From Mauremys mutica (lineage: Eukaryota; Chordata; Testudines; Geoemydidae): a DNA stretch of 64,000 nucleotides. The position numbers and the translations under genes were made by a program. Under the pieces are notes generated by a model. That model was not told where the DNA came from and did no database searches. It saw nothing but the letters and a program-made list of their open reading frames with translations. The stretch is from NCBI RefSeq assembly GCF_020497125.1, contig NC_059080.1, forward strand, positions 73,948,618 to 74,012,617, given 5' to 3'. This document shows, piece after piece, positions 48,730-60,688 of the stretch (position 1 is the stretch's first letter; every line of letters starts with the position of its first letter).

Positions 48730-49253
48730 CAGTCAGGAAGCCCCAGAACAGAGGAAGCCACCTGAGGAGAGAGGATCCACTGGTGCTGGGGGGGCTGGGT
48801 AGGAAGCTACTCTCAGTGGTGTCTCCCAGGAGAGCAGAGGTTCATGGAGAGCAGGAACAAGCCTAAAGAGAAAGTGCTCCCAGGCAAGGGACCAGAGCAG
48901 CTCAAGAGAACAAAGTGGGTGAGGGGCCTGGGGAGCTACTAGGGGATGACCACTGGCTCAGTGGAGAGTGAAGCACTGGTCGGGGAAGACTGGCATCCAG
49001 CAGAATGCCCAGCACAGGCCCAAGTTCCAGGCAGGAGGGGCGAGACATAAGACTGGTTAAGCCAGGGGTGGAGAGTTTCCAGCGCAGTAGGTAACTGAAG
49101 CTTTTTGTGTTGGTCTTTTCTGTTAAATAAATAATAGAAAGGCCTCCTTGGACTTATTTATACCCTGGGTGAGGGGAAGCTGAAGCAAGGGCTCACCTGC
49201 AGCATGGTGCTTGACCACAGGGGGCTTGCCAGGGACACCTCCCTGCCCTTACA
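48730..49253 (+). mobile_element. LTR-like fragment (possible)
   Basis: Shows an aataaataata polyadenylation-like stretch near 49127 and a tattttatacc-like segment, then a GC-mixed end at ccctgcccttaca. This suits the R/U5 part of an LTR in plus orientation. No 5' end or target duplication was identified, so the label is weak. Confidence 0.35.
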
Positions 49254-50448
49254 CCTTAGAATTAACCACAGAAGTGTTTGCTGGCATTTTATAGAAATGA
49301 GAGACAACAGGAATTGAAAGACAGTGGATATTAAACCTCCTTACACAGAGGTGGTCACCACTGAGCACTCTTCTTAAGAATAATTTAAAATTTTGCCTGT
49401 TCTGCCTCATGGCAGAATGTACTTGCGTCTCCCATATCACACGGATGTCACTGTTTTTCCCTGTCAGAGCTTTGAGGAGCACAACAACCTCTGAGAAGGA
49501 ATGCACTGTGCTTAGCAATCAGCTCATACATAGTCTCCCTCAATTTTGATGCCAAGGAATCAAAGGTGACCAGAGGGAATAGTTAGAGGTATGTCATAAT
49601 ATGTACTGGGCTAAAGGCTGTCCTCAGCTACACCTGTGCAATGCCACTTAGGGATAAACTGAAGAGAGGTTTTGGTCCACCACACTTAAGCCGTCCCATC
49701 TCTTGAAATGAGCTCCAAATAGAAATAGCAAATATGCTGTACCCATTATACAAAATGCTCATTAGCATTCAAAGTCCATATTACATTTCTGACTAAATAT
49801 CCCTTCTTTTGCAATTAGAAATTAAACAAAATTAAATAAATAAAATGATGATTTCCTTCTTCCTGATGTTGACATAAGAGTGTGCGCACAGTTCCAAGAG
49901 ATTTTGCCATTGTCCCCTAACAACCTGGGTGAGCACATTTCTTGCATACATTTTGCTATCTGCCCGTCTGTGTCACTAGCATGGCTATGTAAGTTTCCAG
50001 GAAGGGGTTTTGATAAACATTGAAGTTATGTTTGGCATTTTTGTGAACAAGTTTTTGATTAGGGCAGGAACTGTTTTGTATCTATATCTCATATAGTGCC
50101 AAGCACACTTTATCAGCATTTAATGATAATAGTGAGTTTAAAGAACAGTAGAGAAACACATCTTTAAGAATCAGAGATAGGCTTGAATTAGACATTTGGA
50201 CCAACTCTCTCTTTCCCCTGACCCCCCAGCATTTTGTCCCTGGTGGCTTGGACCCATCCCTATCAGATGGATCTGAAGGAGAGCACTAGATCCATACCAT
50301 GTTGAAGTTTGGAGACTTTCAGAGCCAGATCCAAGCTTTGTAGCTTGTAACCATCTCTACTGAGAACAATGAGTATTGAAAAGTCATGGGGTTGGCCATA
50401 GCCATCCTATTATTTTACAATATTAAATAATTGTCAGATAACACTAAC
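49254..50448 (-). other. SLC9A9: SLC9A9 intron just downstream of exon C
   Basis: The donor of exon C is at 50447-50448. No further exon was recognised to the left in this stretch. An A/T-rich run lies at 49810-49860. Confidence 0.5.
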
Positions 50449-50602
50449 CTGATCTGAAGCCATGTGAGCATCGGCGTGGTGCCCCCACCAAAAACCCAGA
50501 CCGTGAAAAACACAATAAGTAGTGTTGTGGTAAACATCATTTGTTTGGGTTGAGATTCTGTGTCCCGAATAGCCAGTGCAAACGCTATTGCACCACGTAA
50601 AC
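50449..50602 (-). CDS. SLC9A9: SLC9A9 (NHE9) coding exon C, last membrane helices
   Basis: Third exon, about 10 kb downstream of exon B. The acceptor ctctcccag at 50603-50604 is strong. The exon has 154 bases: two bases finishing a Gly codon, 50 codons, and two bases of the next Arg codon before a gt donor at 50447-50448. The peptide contains [13 protein letters not shown], then [10 protein letters not shown], a hydrophobic helix around [10 protein letters not shown] and [10 protein letters not shown]. Gly-Leu-Arg-Gly-Ala followed by a helix is the best-conserved part of mammalian NHE membrane domains, and its Arg is functionally important in the family. The TESQPKQ loop and PMLTWLQI ending fit SLC9A9 better than SLC9A6 or SLC9A7, whose loop and ending differ. 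The C-terminal cytoplasmic tail must be in exons left of this point. I did not find them. Confidence 0.95.
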
Positions 50603-50988
50603 CTGGGAGAGAAAAGAGACATACATGGCAACTTAATATGCTTGGACATAAAACCATTTCACTCTTTCCAGCCCCAGTCCTATTCCTTGTGAAAAACCTA
50701 AACAAGCAGGCCTAAATATCAATGGGGAAGAACCAGAATGCTCATCTCCTCCATGGCTGCTACAATAGCTTCCACCATGCTGGTGTCTTCTGCCCAAATA
50801 AGGACATCTGGCCTGAAGATTCATGTTGCTACAGGGAATGAAATGTTGCTGCCTCCAGCAATAGCATTGGAATAATTTGTACAGTAGGGGTGCTGGAAGC
50901 CATTGAGCAAAACTGTCAACCCTGTCTCTGATGGAAACCACTTCAAACCAGGGGGTGCGGCAGCACCCCCAGCACCCCTAATTCCAGC

Positions 50989-51251
50989 CAGGGGCGGCTC
51001 TAGACATTTCGCCGCCCCAAGCACGGTGGCATGCCGTGGGGGGCGCTCTGCCGGTCGCCGGTCCCGCGGCTCCGGTGGACCTCCCGCAGGCGTGCCAGGC
51101 ATGCCACCAGAGCCGCGGGACCAGCAGACCCTCCGCAGGCAAGTCGCCAAAGGCTGACTGCCTGCTGCCCTCCCGGCGACCGGCAGAGCACCCCCCGCAG
51201 CATGCCGCCCCAAGCACGCGCTTGGCATGCTGGGGCCTGGAGCCACCCCTG
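50989..51251 (+). mobile_element. GC-rich non-autonomous hAT element, copy 3, close to SLC9A9 exon C
   Basis: A 263-base copy in the opposite internal order, with perfect duplications ATTCCAGC at 50981-50988 and 51252-51259. Ends are caggggcggctctag and ctggagccacccctg. It sits about 390 bases upstream, in transcription order, of exon C, inside the SLC9A9 intron. Confidence 0.9.
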
Positions 51252-51259
51252 ATTCCAGC

Positions 51260-53361
51260 ACTCTGGCCTCCCGGGACTCTGATGAACTTACTTGGGCTGG
51301 AGAATTTAGTCTGTGTTCATGTCTATAATACAACTATTTGTAAAGCAAATTTCTGCAAACATGTCAAAGCAACTCACTGAGGAATTAGATATTGGGAAAT
51401 CGCAGTTTAAATTAAAAAATAAAAGGAAAAAAAGGAGAAAAGAACAGCTGTTTGTGTTACTGGAGGGAAGCCATCCCCCATTTAAAATTTCTCAAGTGAT
51501 AAAAACCATTTTTTGACCATTGCCTCATATTTCAAACAAACAAAAATGCAGAAATTATGTATTAAAGTTGTAAACAGACAAATAGACTGTGAGCCTTTCA
51601 GTAACAGACACTGAATCACATTTAATTGATGTGATGGTGTTTAACTCACACACAATCAGCTTTGCAGATTTTCACAATGAAACCATTCTGATATTTACAG
51701 ACTAATCAGACATTTGTTTTATCCATATAGTTCTTTATGTCAGGAATAATCTCTAACAGCCAGACTCTGACACCCTTATTCATGTTAAGTAGCACTGTAA
51801 TCCTTTGTGTAGTCCCATTGATGGAATTAAGTAATAGTTATCAGAATGTGGTCCATTAGGACGTTTCTTGTTTGTGGCCAAGTGAAATATAATAATTTAA
51901 AAATAATTTTTGTGCTAAGAACAAGCACAGACAATAAAGACTAATAAGTAGTTTTTAGAGAAAGATTTAAATGCCGGTAATAGAAGATGCAGAATAAATG
52001 CTGTTTTAAAACTATTATATAGCATGGCACTTGAAATGTTACAATAAATGTAAAAATTTATCCACCTATAGAGACTGAATAAATAGCAAAAGATACAAAT
52101 GGGGGGAAACAGCTGAGTTTAAAAAAGCCCCCTAGGGTGTAATAAGCAAACAAAAAGGACCTCATAGTATGATACATTACAAAAGACAAAAAAACAAAAA
52201 CTAAAGCACTATTCGTGGCTGCATAATAGAAATACTTTGAACTTCCCTAATGCTTTCCTTTTATCTTTAATCTTTTTTGTATTTTTCTTGAAAAACTAAT
52301 AACCAATGGGGAAAATGCAAAGAGAATATTTATATGAATACAATTCCTATGAAGGACACAAAGCACTTTGCAAATATTAACAAATTAAGGCTCACATCAA
52401 TCACCTTTGCAAGGTGGGTAAGGTTTATATGGGGAACATTCCACCCACTGCAGAAATGTAACTATCTTTGGAGTAGAACATGGCAGCCATTTAACAGCTC
52501 ACAGCAACAGTGTGTAACATTTTGTACAGCAAATGGAGGATTCTGTATCAAATCAAAGCAGAAGCATCACAAAATGGAATAATCTCAACTGAAATTTGTC
52601 AGTGACACCAGATTTAACATCTCTGGCTCTTGGGAGTGCTTGTTTTTACTTTTTATCTACCCCATACACCATATTTGGGCTTTGGTTTATTATTGACTCA
52701 CTGGGAAGAGTGTCACCAGTTGAACACCAACACAAAAGACCTCATGTAAAACTAGGGAGGTGTTAGTGCTGCTCTCCATAGCCCTAGTGCAACAGCAATA
52801 TGGTATATTATATGCAGATCTGGTTCCCTTAGTCTAGAAGGGGGATGGAGGAAGGGAGGGAAGAGCGAGCTCCTTCTGGAGCGGGGGGTGGGAAGGAGGA
52901 GGAAGGGAAGAGCTAGCTCCTGCCGGACCTGGGGCAGGGAGGCACAGAATGTGTCCCCCAAAAAGGAGTCAATGTTAAATTTCTGCACATGCCCCTCGTG
53001 GGCCCAGTTGGTAATTTAGGAAGTCTTTGCAGGAGAAGGAGAAATGGGAAACCTGAGATGCTCCAAAGCTTTGCAGAACAAGGAGTGTCTGTGTGTGTGT
53101 GTGTGAGTGCACGTGCATGTGTGCACACAAGAAAGAGAGAGAGCGTGTGAGAAAGATGAATCTATGGTATATATGTGGAAAGTGGGGTCTCTGACTTACA
53201 GTAGAAAACTGAACAAAGAAGGTGCAGTGCAGTGGGATTTTCAATACATGTACTATGGGGAAATGGGGTAGACTAGGGCATTTTGCCTCCTAGTGGAACA
53301 ATGGATAGGGGAAAGTTGTTTTTGGTCTGTGTATGGAAAACAAGATGTGATATGTTATGCT
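51260..53361 (-). other. SLC9A9: SLC9A9 intron between exons B and C, left part
   Basis: An old repeat at 52335-52720 resembles 18120-18560. Purine-rich ggaggaaggg lies at 52840-52920 and a GT microsatellite at 53087-53110. No exon. Confidence 0.45.
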
Positions 53362-54028
53362 TGTGTGATGGAGTGTTCACCCCACACTAGCATTGAAAGG
53401 GTCAGTGAGGCTCAAAAGGGATTCATTAATCAGTTAGACCACACCTGGAGGAGAACTAGGCTTGATAAGCAATCCCTGATTAAGGATGGAGTCCGGCTGA
53501 GCAGAAGCAAGTCCAGCTCACGTAAAGCCATGCAGTGAGGGCCGAAGGAGGCTGCAGTCACTCACTGGGCTTAGAGAGGGAAAAAGAGAAAACCCAGAGG
53601 GAAAGTAGATGCTCTGTGAGCCTGGCCCTGAGGGACGGGTAAACCCAGAGAGATGGTGGAGTAGGAAACAGCTCAGGGAAATAACAGCCAGGCTTGGGAC
53701 AGTGCAGACTTGGCCATGGATTCAAGGGTCTCTGAACTGGAATCTGGAGTAGTGGGCAGGCCTGTGTTCCTCCCGCCACTGGGAAAGTGGCAGTCTTAGC
53801 AGTGAACTAGAAGACTGCCTGAGATAGTTTGTATGGAGAAACTTTGATACCCCAGAAAGGGAAAACTATAATGACCTGGACGGAGGGCTACACCACAAAG
53901 AAGAAGCAGCAGCAGCCAAGTCCAGAGAGAGAAAGAAGCATGCAAAGGGTGAACAACAGTAAGAGGAGGCTGGTCGAGAGCTAATCCTCAGGTGAGCCAC
54001 AAGGAAGCGAGTAGAGAACCTTGTGACA
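53362..54028 (+). mobile_element. LTR-like block (possible)
   Basis: A 667-base segment starting tgtgatggagtgttcacccc and ending aaccttgtgaca, that is TG...CA with partly inverted tips. There is no matching 5-base flank (atgct versus gatcc). It is purine-rich inside and carries no coding motif. Confidence 0.4.
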
Positions 54029-54827
54029 GATCCTCTGATCAAGGAGCATAGATGGGCTAGAGGAGGGCCAAATAGCTGGTCTGGATATGAAGAGTAAGAT
54101 GCTTAGCATAATGAATGGGTTGGTGAGCAGGAGGATAGTCTATGATTGGGTCTATGAGCTGTAGGCAGCACATGCATGGTGCTTTGTGGGAATTTGTAGC
54201 CCACATTGGTTACGATCTCAGGGGAGTGGTTTAAGAGGGATGTAAGGCCAGATAGGGGTACAGGAATAGAGTTAAAGATGTTTATATACAGTGGCATATC
54301 TGACCTGTACACATTTAGTTCAGAGTTTTCATGAGCTGTGAGTATAGCAACCTTAAATATTCAATGTTTTTTGCTGTTTAATTTTATTGAGTCTGTAATC
54401 AAGTTGTAATGATTATGACTGATTAGCATGTGGCTCCTGGCCATGTCAGGCAACATAGTTTATGTGGTCACAGAAGAAGGAATGAGAGGGCAGAGAAGTA
54501 GGAAGAAAATCGGAACTTTGTCTATCCGAGAAAATTTAGGGTGAGACTTTTGAAAGCACTCACGGTTGACCTCACTTTGCTCCTACTGAAGTCAAAGGTA
54601 AATCCCTCATTGACATCAGTGAGCAATTAGGCCAATACTGAGCACTTTTGAAAATCCCAAGCTCAACCTTTGATAACAATGATACTCTCAGCAATGGATG
54701 TAGATGATGGTTTAACTCCATGAGTAGGCAGGAGCAGAGTGTGTTCATTACTGCTTCAGAAACTCTGGTGGAACCTTGCTCATAACATGTTTCTGTCCAC
54801 AAACAGCTTGTGTACTAACTCATAGGG

Positions 54828-55494
54828 CAGAGGTGGGCAAACTATGGCCTGCGGGCCGGATCCGGCCCATCAGGGCTTTGGATCCAGCCCACGGGATTGC
54901 CACCCCTATGGTGTCGCGAGCCCCGCGCTGCTCCTGGAAGAGGCCGGCATCACGTCCCTGCGGCACTGCCCCCCACAGCTCCCACTGGTCGGGAACGGGG
55001 AACCATGGCTAATGGGAGCTTCAGGGGAGGTATCCACAGGTGATGGCAGCGCGTGAAGCCCTCTGCCACCCTCCCCTCCCCCAAGGACTGCAGGGACGTG
55101 GTGCCAGCCTCTTTTGGGAGTGATGCAGTGCGGGGCCAGGGCAGCCAGGGAGCCTGGAGCTGCTCCAGGTAAGCGGTGCTGGACTGGAGCCTGCACCCCG
55201 AACCCTCCTGCACCACAACTGCTTGCCCTGAGCCCCTCCTGCACTCCTCCCTGCACCCCTACTCTGAGCACCCCCTGCACTCTGCACCCCCTCCTTCACC
55301 ACCAACCCCCTTCCCTGAGCCCCCTTGTACGTCCCACACCCCTCTTCTGCCCCAACCCTTTGCCCTGAGCCCCTTCCTGCACACCGCACTCCTTCCCGCA
55401 CTCCAACCCCCTCCCCCAGCCCTACATTCATGGCCCTGCATGCAATTTCCCCACCCAGATGTGGCCCTCGGGCCAAAAAGTTTGCCCATCCCTG
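54828..55494. mobile_element. hAT-type element with C-rich minisatellite core
   Basis: A 667-base element with ends cagaggtgggcaaactatggcc and (inverted) cagggatgggcaaactttttggcc. Target copies TCATAGGG (54820-54827) and TCCTAGGG (55495-55502) match at 7 of 8. The core from about 55185 to 55430 is a C-rich imperfect tandem array of cctgcaccc / ccctgagccc units. Its many overlapping open frames are not genes. Confidence 0.85.
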
Positions 55495-55841
55495 TCCTAG
55501 GGAGAAGTCAGTAATGGGACTAAAAGTCACATCTCTTGTAAGAGCTGCAATTCTTGAGCAATTCTTGTTTAGTTAAGGACAACAGCTTTTTATGTTTTAT
55601 TCAGTATTTTAGCTACTTTGGTTTGCTTCTCCAGAAGTCTAATTAGCACTTATGGCTGCTCTGCCTGAGAAATGAAAGCTTCTTTGTCTATCAGTTAGGA
55701 GCCAGTCAGAGTTGCAGTGAGTTATTTGTTCTGTACCTTGGTGAAAGCTTTCACAGCTGTGTGTATTGTCTCCACTCTATAAACAAATCATCTTTTCAAG
55801 CAACTTCCATTTAGAAAACACTTCAGCAATTCAAATGATTA

Positions 55842-55905
55842 AGGCTATGTCTACACTAGCACTTATGTTGGCAAAACGTTTGCTAAGATACCTCTCTTTT
55901 TGTAA
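55842..55905 (+). mobile_element. MITE left-end fragment
   Basis: aaggctatgtctacactagcacttatgttgg resembles the start of Harbinger-type MITEs in this window. The matching right end is missing. Confidence 0.4.
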
Positions 55906-56071
55906 GAAGAGGCTTAATACTTAACAGATAGTCAGAATTAAACTATTTTAGACACACACACATGCACAGATGCACACACAGTTTATTGAAAGGAGGATCT
56001 TTCTCAGCTCCCTTCTAAGTGGTTTTACTTCTCACAGCTCAAACATTCAATGGGGTGTATCACCCCCTCCC

Positions 56072-57478
56072 TGTGATAAAGCTCAGTGGAAGGGACTCTC
56101 CAAGGACGTTGTGCAGTCTATATGGTTTTATAAAAATTTAATAAGAAGTGAATATAATGTAACTGGAATATGCTTCATGCAAAAGGTCTCTTGTAAGGTA
56201 TCATTATAAAGCTTATAATCTACTCAGTGTAATCATCCTATTTGTATAAATGTATCACTCTTGTATCTGAAACTAGAAATATGAAATATAACTCTGAGAG
56301 CCTACTGTAAATATGTAAAGTGTGAGCCATTAATGGTGGTTTGGAATCTTGATGACTCCCATTAACTAGGACCATTGTTTGCAAATGGCTGTGTTTTACC
56401 TGTAAGTCTTCCTGTATACCTGTGTGCTGGCAAGTGGGCAATGAAGTCTTGCAGTGACATGTGATCATATCACCTGAACTGGAAGCCATCTTTAACCTGG
56501 TGTCTTTCCATTGAGAAGGAGGTGGTGGTTACTCAGAGAGGGACAAAAAGATTCCCACCTTATGCAAAAGATTATATAAAGGGTGGAAGAGAACAAAGGG
56601 GGAGAGGAGCCACGGGGAAGAATCCCCTAGCTACCACCTGAGCTGGGACAAGAGCTGTACCAGGGGAAAGAATTGTGCCCAGGCCTGGAAGGTGTCCAGT
56701 CTGAGGAAAAAACGTACTGAAACATCTCTGAGGGTGAGATTATTTGTATTCAGTTTGATTAGACATAGATTTGCGCATTTTGTTTTATTTTGCTTGGTGA
56801 CTTACTTTGTTCTGTCTGTTACTACTTGGAGCCACTTAAATCCTACTTTCTGTATTTAATAATAATATAGGTAATAATTGGAGATATACCAATCTCCTAG
56901 AACTGGAAGGGACCTTGAAAGGTCATGGAGTCCAGCCCCCTGCCTTCACTAGCAGGACCAATTTTTGCCCCAGATCCCAGATTCTTCCCCTCAAGGATTG
57001 AACTCACAACGCTGGGTTTAGCAGGCCAATGCTCAAACCACTGAACTATCTCTCCCCCCACCACTGAGTGATCCCTGACTTTTTACTTATTAATTAACTC
57101 AGAGTATGTATTAATACCTGGGGGAGCAAACAACTGTGCATATCTCTCTATCAGTGTCATAGAAGGTGAACAATTTATGAGTTTACCCTGCATAAGCTTT
57201 ATACAGGATAAAATGGATTTATTTGGGTTTAGACCCCATTGGGAGTTGGGCATCTGAGTGCTAAAGACAAGCACACTTCTGTGAGCTGTTTTCAGGTAAA
57301 CCTGCAGCCTTGGGGCAAGTAATTCAGACCCTGGGTCTTTGTTGGAGCAGACGGGAGTGTCTGGCTCAGCAAGACAGGGTGCTGGGGTCCTGAGCTGGCA
57401 GGGAAAACAGGAGCAGAGGTAGTCTTGGCACATCAGTTGGCAGCTCTCAAGGGGGTTTCTGTGATCCAACCCATCACA
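56072..57478 (+). mobile_element. Long ERV-type LTR interrupted by a SINE
   Basis: About 1.4 kb bounded by tgtgataaag (left) and acccatcaca (right), so TGTGAT...ATCACA inverted tips. It has a TATA-like ttatataaaggg near 56570-56582 and the SINE (56884-57057) near its polyadenylation region. What follows, to 57850, has the character of a proviral leader, so this is read as a 5' LTR. The left boundary is inferred from the inverted tip, not from a target duplication. Confidence 0.55.
56884..57057 (-). mobile_element. Tortoise Pol III/SINE inserted in an LTR
   Basis: Minus-strand copy of the same SINE family as at 4074-4240. The better-preserved tRNA-like head is gatagttcagtggtttgagc (A box) with gttgtgagttcaatcc (B box). 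The tail is ggtcccttccagttctagg. It interrupts a long LTR just after the polyadenylation-like stretch (tatttaataataat, 56856-56869), because the LTR sequence resumes at tttttacttattaatt (57080). That makes it younger than the LTR. Confidence 0.82.
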
Positions 57479-57855
57479 GTGGCGTAGTCAAGCAGGATCT
57501 GTGCACAGCTGATTGCTTTGAGGTACTGGTAGTGAGTTTTAAGTGTGGTGGCTGGAGAACAGACGAAGTGGTTACTGGTTTGTTATTTTCTGTTTGCTTA
57601 TTTCAGGTAAGGGAATTAGGGACAGAAAAGGAAGCAAAATAAACAAGATTAAAGATCAGAAGAAGCTAGAACTATACACCTTTGCAGAGAGCATCCCACT
57701 GGCTAAATCACAGATTGGGAAAAACAGGAAAGCACAGCTAGAGATTAATAGAGATCTTGGAAAAAGACAGGCGGTTACAATTGGGTCACTTCCAACCATT
57801 GTTTTCCTCCCTCAGTTTCTGGTCCCAAACAAGGTAAAAGAAAAATAAACCAAAC
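57479..57855 (+). mobile_element. Leader-like sequence after the 56-57 kb LTR
   Basis: Starts gtggcgtagtcaagcaggatc, a possible primer-binding site just after the LTR end (TGGCG fits a lysine tRNA only in part). A 101-codon frame at 57543-57848 contains GKGIRDRKGSKINKIKD and KNRKAQLEINRDLGK with no recognised domain. It breaks off near 57850. No pol or env follows. If it belongs to an endogenous retrovirus, the rest is lost. Confidence 0.4.
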
Positions 57856-58078
57856 TGTCAGCCCCAACCAGGCTTAGCATATAGTCCTATTCCCTCCAAG
57901 AGGCTTCTCCTGCCCATCTGCCAGGAGCCTCAGGGTAGGTCTGTCTTCCTTCTCAGCCGGGTTGCTCCCTTTTCAACCCTGCCTAGCTGGAACATGCTCT
58001 GCAGGACTGGAGGACAGGGCAAGCTGGACCCAGTATTGTTATTTAACCTCTTCCAGCCCAGTGTGGGGTTTGTATACA

Positions 58079-58259
58079 CAGGGCCGGCTCCAAGCACCAG
58101 CGCAGCAAGCAGGGGCTTGGGGCAGCCAACGGAAATGAGCGGCACATCCAGCTCTTCGGCAGCGGGTCCCTCAGTGGTAGTGGTAGAAGTACCGATCGCG
58201 GCTTCATTTATTTTTTTTCCCCGCCTCTTGGGGCAGCAAAAATGCTGGAGCCGGCCCTG
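58079..58259 (+). mobile_element. Short hAT-type element, subfamily with long shared ends
   Basis: A 181-base element with ends cagggccggctccaagca and tgctggagccggccctg (near-perfect inverted repeats). Target copies are TGTATACA (58071-58078) and TGTATACT (58260-58267), 7 of 8 matching. The interior differs from copies 1-3 after the first 50 bases, so it is a related subfamily. Confidence 0.85.
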
Positions 58260-58267
58260 TGTATACT

Positions 58268-60576
58268 CCATTATAGGCCATTATAAAGTCTGGATAAATT
58301 TGGTGGTAAGTGGTTTAAAAAAAAAAGTCTCCTGTATCTACTCTTTGGTTTATGAGGCTTTGCAGAATTCATTACAGTTCCTCTCATAAGCTCCTTGAGT
58401 TAAATTGAGAAGAGCTGACACTGCCAAAAATTAAGTTTAGTTCTATACACCATCGAGTGCAATCACTGGAGAAGGCATGAAGACCTTTTAGTTAGAAAAT
58501 GCATCTGTACCTTCTGGGGCCAAACTCTACCCTGGTTTACTCGACTTAGAAATGTGCTTGCCTTTCTTGAAATCATCATTTTCTCTGTATACAGCTGTAC
58601 TCAGTATATACTGTTTATTCTGTATGTGAAGACGCTAGGTGACTGTGGGCTATAGTTGTTAACACATATCAGAGGTACAATTATATTGGAAACCCGAATG
58701 CCTTGAGAGTGTTGTGATGCATTAAGCTTAAGGCAGCGTGAGAAGCATGTGAGAAATGCAGTTAATCAGTGTTACTGCCCTACTCGCAGAATGTCATTTG
58801 CTTTTATGAAAACATTTGTATCTTAATGAAATAAAATGTTTTAGTAAAAAGACTGTTAAGAATTTGCATTCTGATTGTTTTTTAAATAAAGTACTGCATA
58901 TATTGGGAGCTTTAAATATTGGCATTTTCAGTTCTCTGCTGACAGATATTAGTTGAAACGTGAAACTGAATGCACAAGTTCTCACTCTTAGTTGTTGGCT
59001 GCAGATGACCTTTCCACTTCTGGTTCTGTGGAATGTGAGACTGGGTTGGACAAAATAAGAAAAGTGAAAGATGAAGAAAAAGTTAGTATTCTAAAATCTT
59101 TCAATCCATACCCTGCTTTCAAAGAAAAATCAAGGGGAAAATGGGATCCAGAAGTAGAAATTTACAAGAGCCAAGGGACTACATGGGTCAGGAGATTGGT
59201 AATTAACCAGATATGGAGACTTTCATCTGTATAGTGCTGAAATGAATCCAGCTCAGGATGCTAGCTAACAGAAACTGTCACCATATAATTGCCGCACCGC
59301 TGTCTATTTGAAATGAACAGGTGGTCTGAAATCCAAATCCTAATGGATAAGTGTCTACATCACAACCTGCCCCTCCCCTGCATCCACCTGGTATTAATTA
59401 GCAATATCATTGGTAATTTTAGTGAAGAGGATGAATGGACATGGAAATGAACTAACATCGCTCCCTAAAGGCGAAGTTCTTTCAAGTCAGAAATGAGACC
59501 AATGGATGGAGAAGTATGGGGAAGTGTGCCTTACAGCTACTTCTGTTCTGTTTTGTGGACAAATAGAACACTTCATATCCAGGGCTGACCAAGCAAAATT
59601 CATGCAATAAAATTTATATGAGAAAAAGGAAGACAGTGGCTCTGACTTCCTCCCTGCTTTGGAAGAACGTTTCAGAAACTTGCCTGGGGTATGGTTTCAC
59701 TCTGGAAAGCAACTTTGCAAAAATGGCTCTGTGGGTTCCATATTCATCTCCCTCAATGGTCAAATGAGCTCATTTAACAAATGGAAAATTTTTTTTGTTC
59801 TAACTGCCAATCCTACAAACCTTCCCTAGAATCCAAGAGTCAAGCTGTGATATTTCTGCCTCATGTATGTCTGGGAATAAAGAGATTGCAGTTGGGATTT
59901 AACAAATTTGTGGATGATGCACAAATCAGAATAGAATTCAGCACCCTCTCCAGAGCTGCTTTGGTTCTGCAGTACTAATAGGAATTAATCAGTACAACTT
60001 TTGTTTAGTAAGTAAAGCAATCAGATAGACTGAATCTGTAGAAGGAGCAGGCCTATTGAATAAAAAGCTGTTATTTTCAGTCACTTTTCAGAGTAAAAAT
60101 GATCTTTAAGTTAGGGAGAGTTGTGGTAGGCCACATGATTGGTGAGTGGGTATCTGTGAAGAATACCAACCACCTTCAGAGAGCTACAGTACAGGAAATT
60201 AATTTCCTTGCGTGTAACGTAAGCATGCTACCAGGAGTAGTTTGGGTGCCTAATACTGGAACAAAATATTCCCAAAATAGGAAAGGATGTTGCGGGATGG
60301 GGATGGACAATGAGTTTTGAGATGGGTAACCTAAGCAATGGGTTTCTAACATTATTCTGATTTATAGATAACTAAAGTCATTAATATACATTTACACACA
60401 AGCACCTAAATGATCCTGGAACTATCCAAAGTCTGTCCATTGACTTCAATGGGCTTTGGCTCAGCCTGCATGTGCATATCTAGACCTTTTGTCTCCTTGC
60501 CAGAAAATAACTTTCTCTGTCTTTATTCTATGTCAGGTGTTAGAAAATGTAGATACAAAAGTACAGTGGCACTTAC
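58268..60576 (-). other. SLC9A9: SLC9A9 intron between exons B and C, right part
   Basis: Repeat-poor A/T-rich sequence leading away from the exon B donor. Frames up to 80 codons (58992-59234) show no recognised domain. Confidence 0.45.
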
Positions 60577-60688
60577 CTGAAAACATCATCATGTGTTGAA
60601 AGTTCCTGGGAATTTTTTGTTTTCGACCCAAATTCAGAATGAAAGAAAGTGGATATATGTTACATGCTCTTGCTATGAAAATTGCCAC
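60577..60688 (-). CDS. SLC9A9: SLC9A9 (NHE9) coding exon B, membrane domain
   Basis: Second recognisable exon of the same exchanger gene, 1.49 kb downstream of exon A in transcription order. It has 37 codons plus one base (112 bases), starting [14 protein letters not shown] and ending NFQHMMMFS, then a strong donor (cag|gtaagt on the minus strand, 60571-60576). The GRKQKIP stretch is the basic loop between two membrane helices, and HMMMFS leads into the conserved Gly-Leu-Arg-Gly helix. Phase 0 entry matches the end of exon A. The single trailing G plus the first two bases of exon C make the glycine codon of GLRGAIAF. The acceptor (caatatag) has almost no polypyrimidine tract. The frame is intact and shows no damage, so this is read as a functional exon. 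Confidence 0.93.

Noticed and set aside
50821..51333. 170-codon minus-strand frame near SLC9A9 exon C
   Set aside because: It spans a hAT insertion and its flanks, is not bounded by splice sites, and does not resemble any part of the exchanger.
54906..55530. Gly/Arg-rich and Pro-rich frames of 84 to 169 codons
   Set aside because: They are produced by the C-rich minisatellite of a hAT element.
56995..57057. tRNA-like sequence (A and B boxes)
   Set aside because: It is the head of a tRNA-derived SINE and does not form a full cloverleaf gene.
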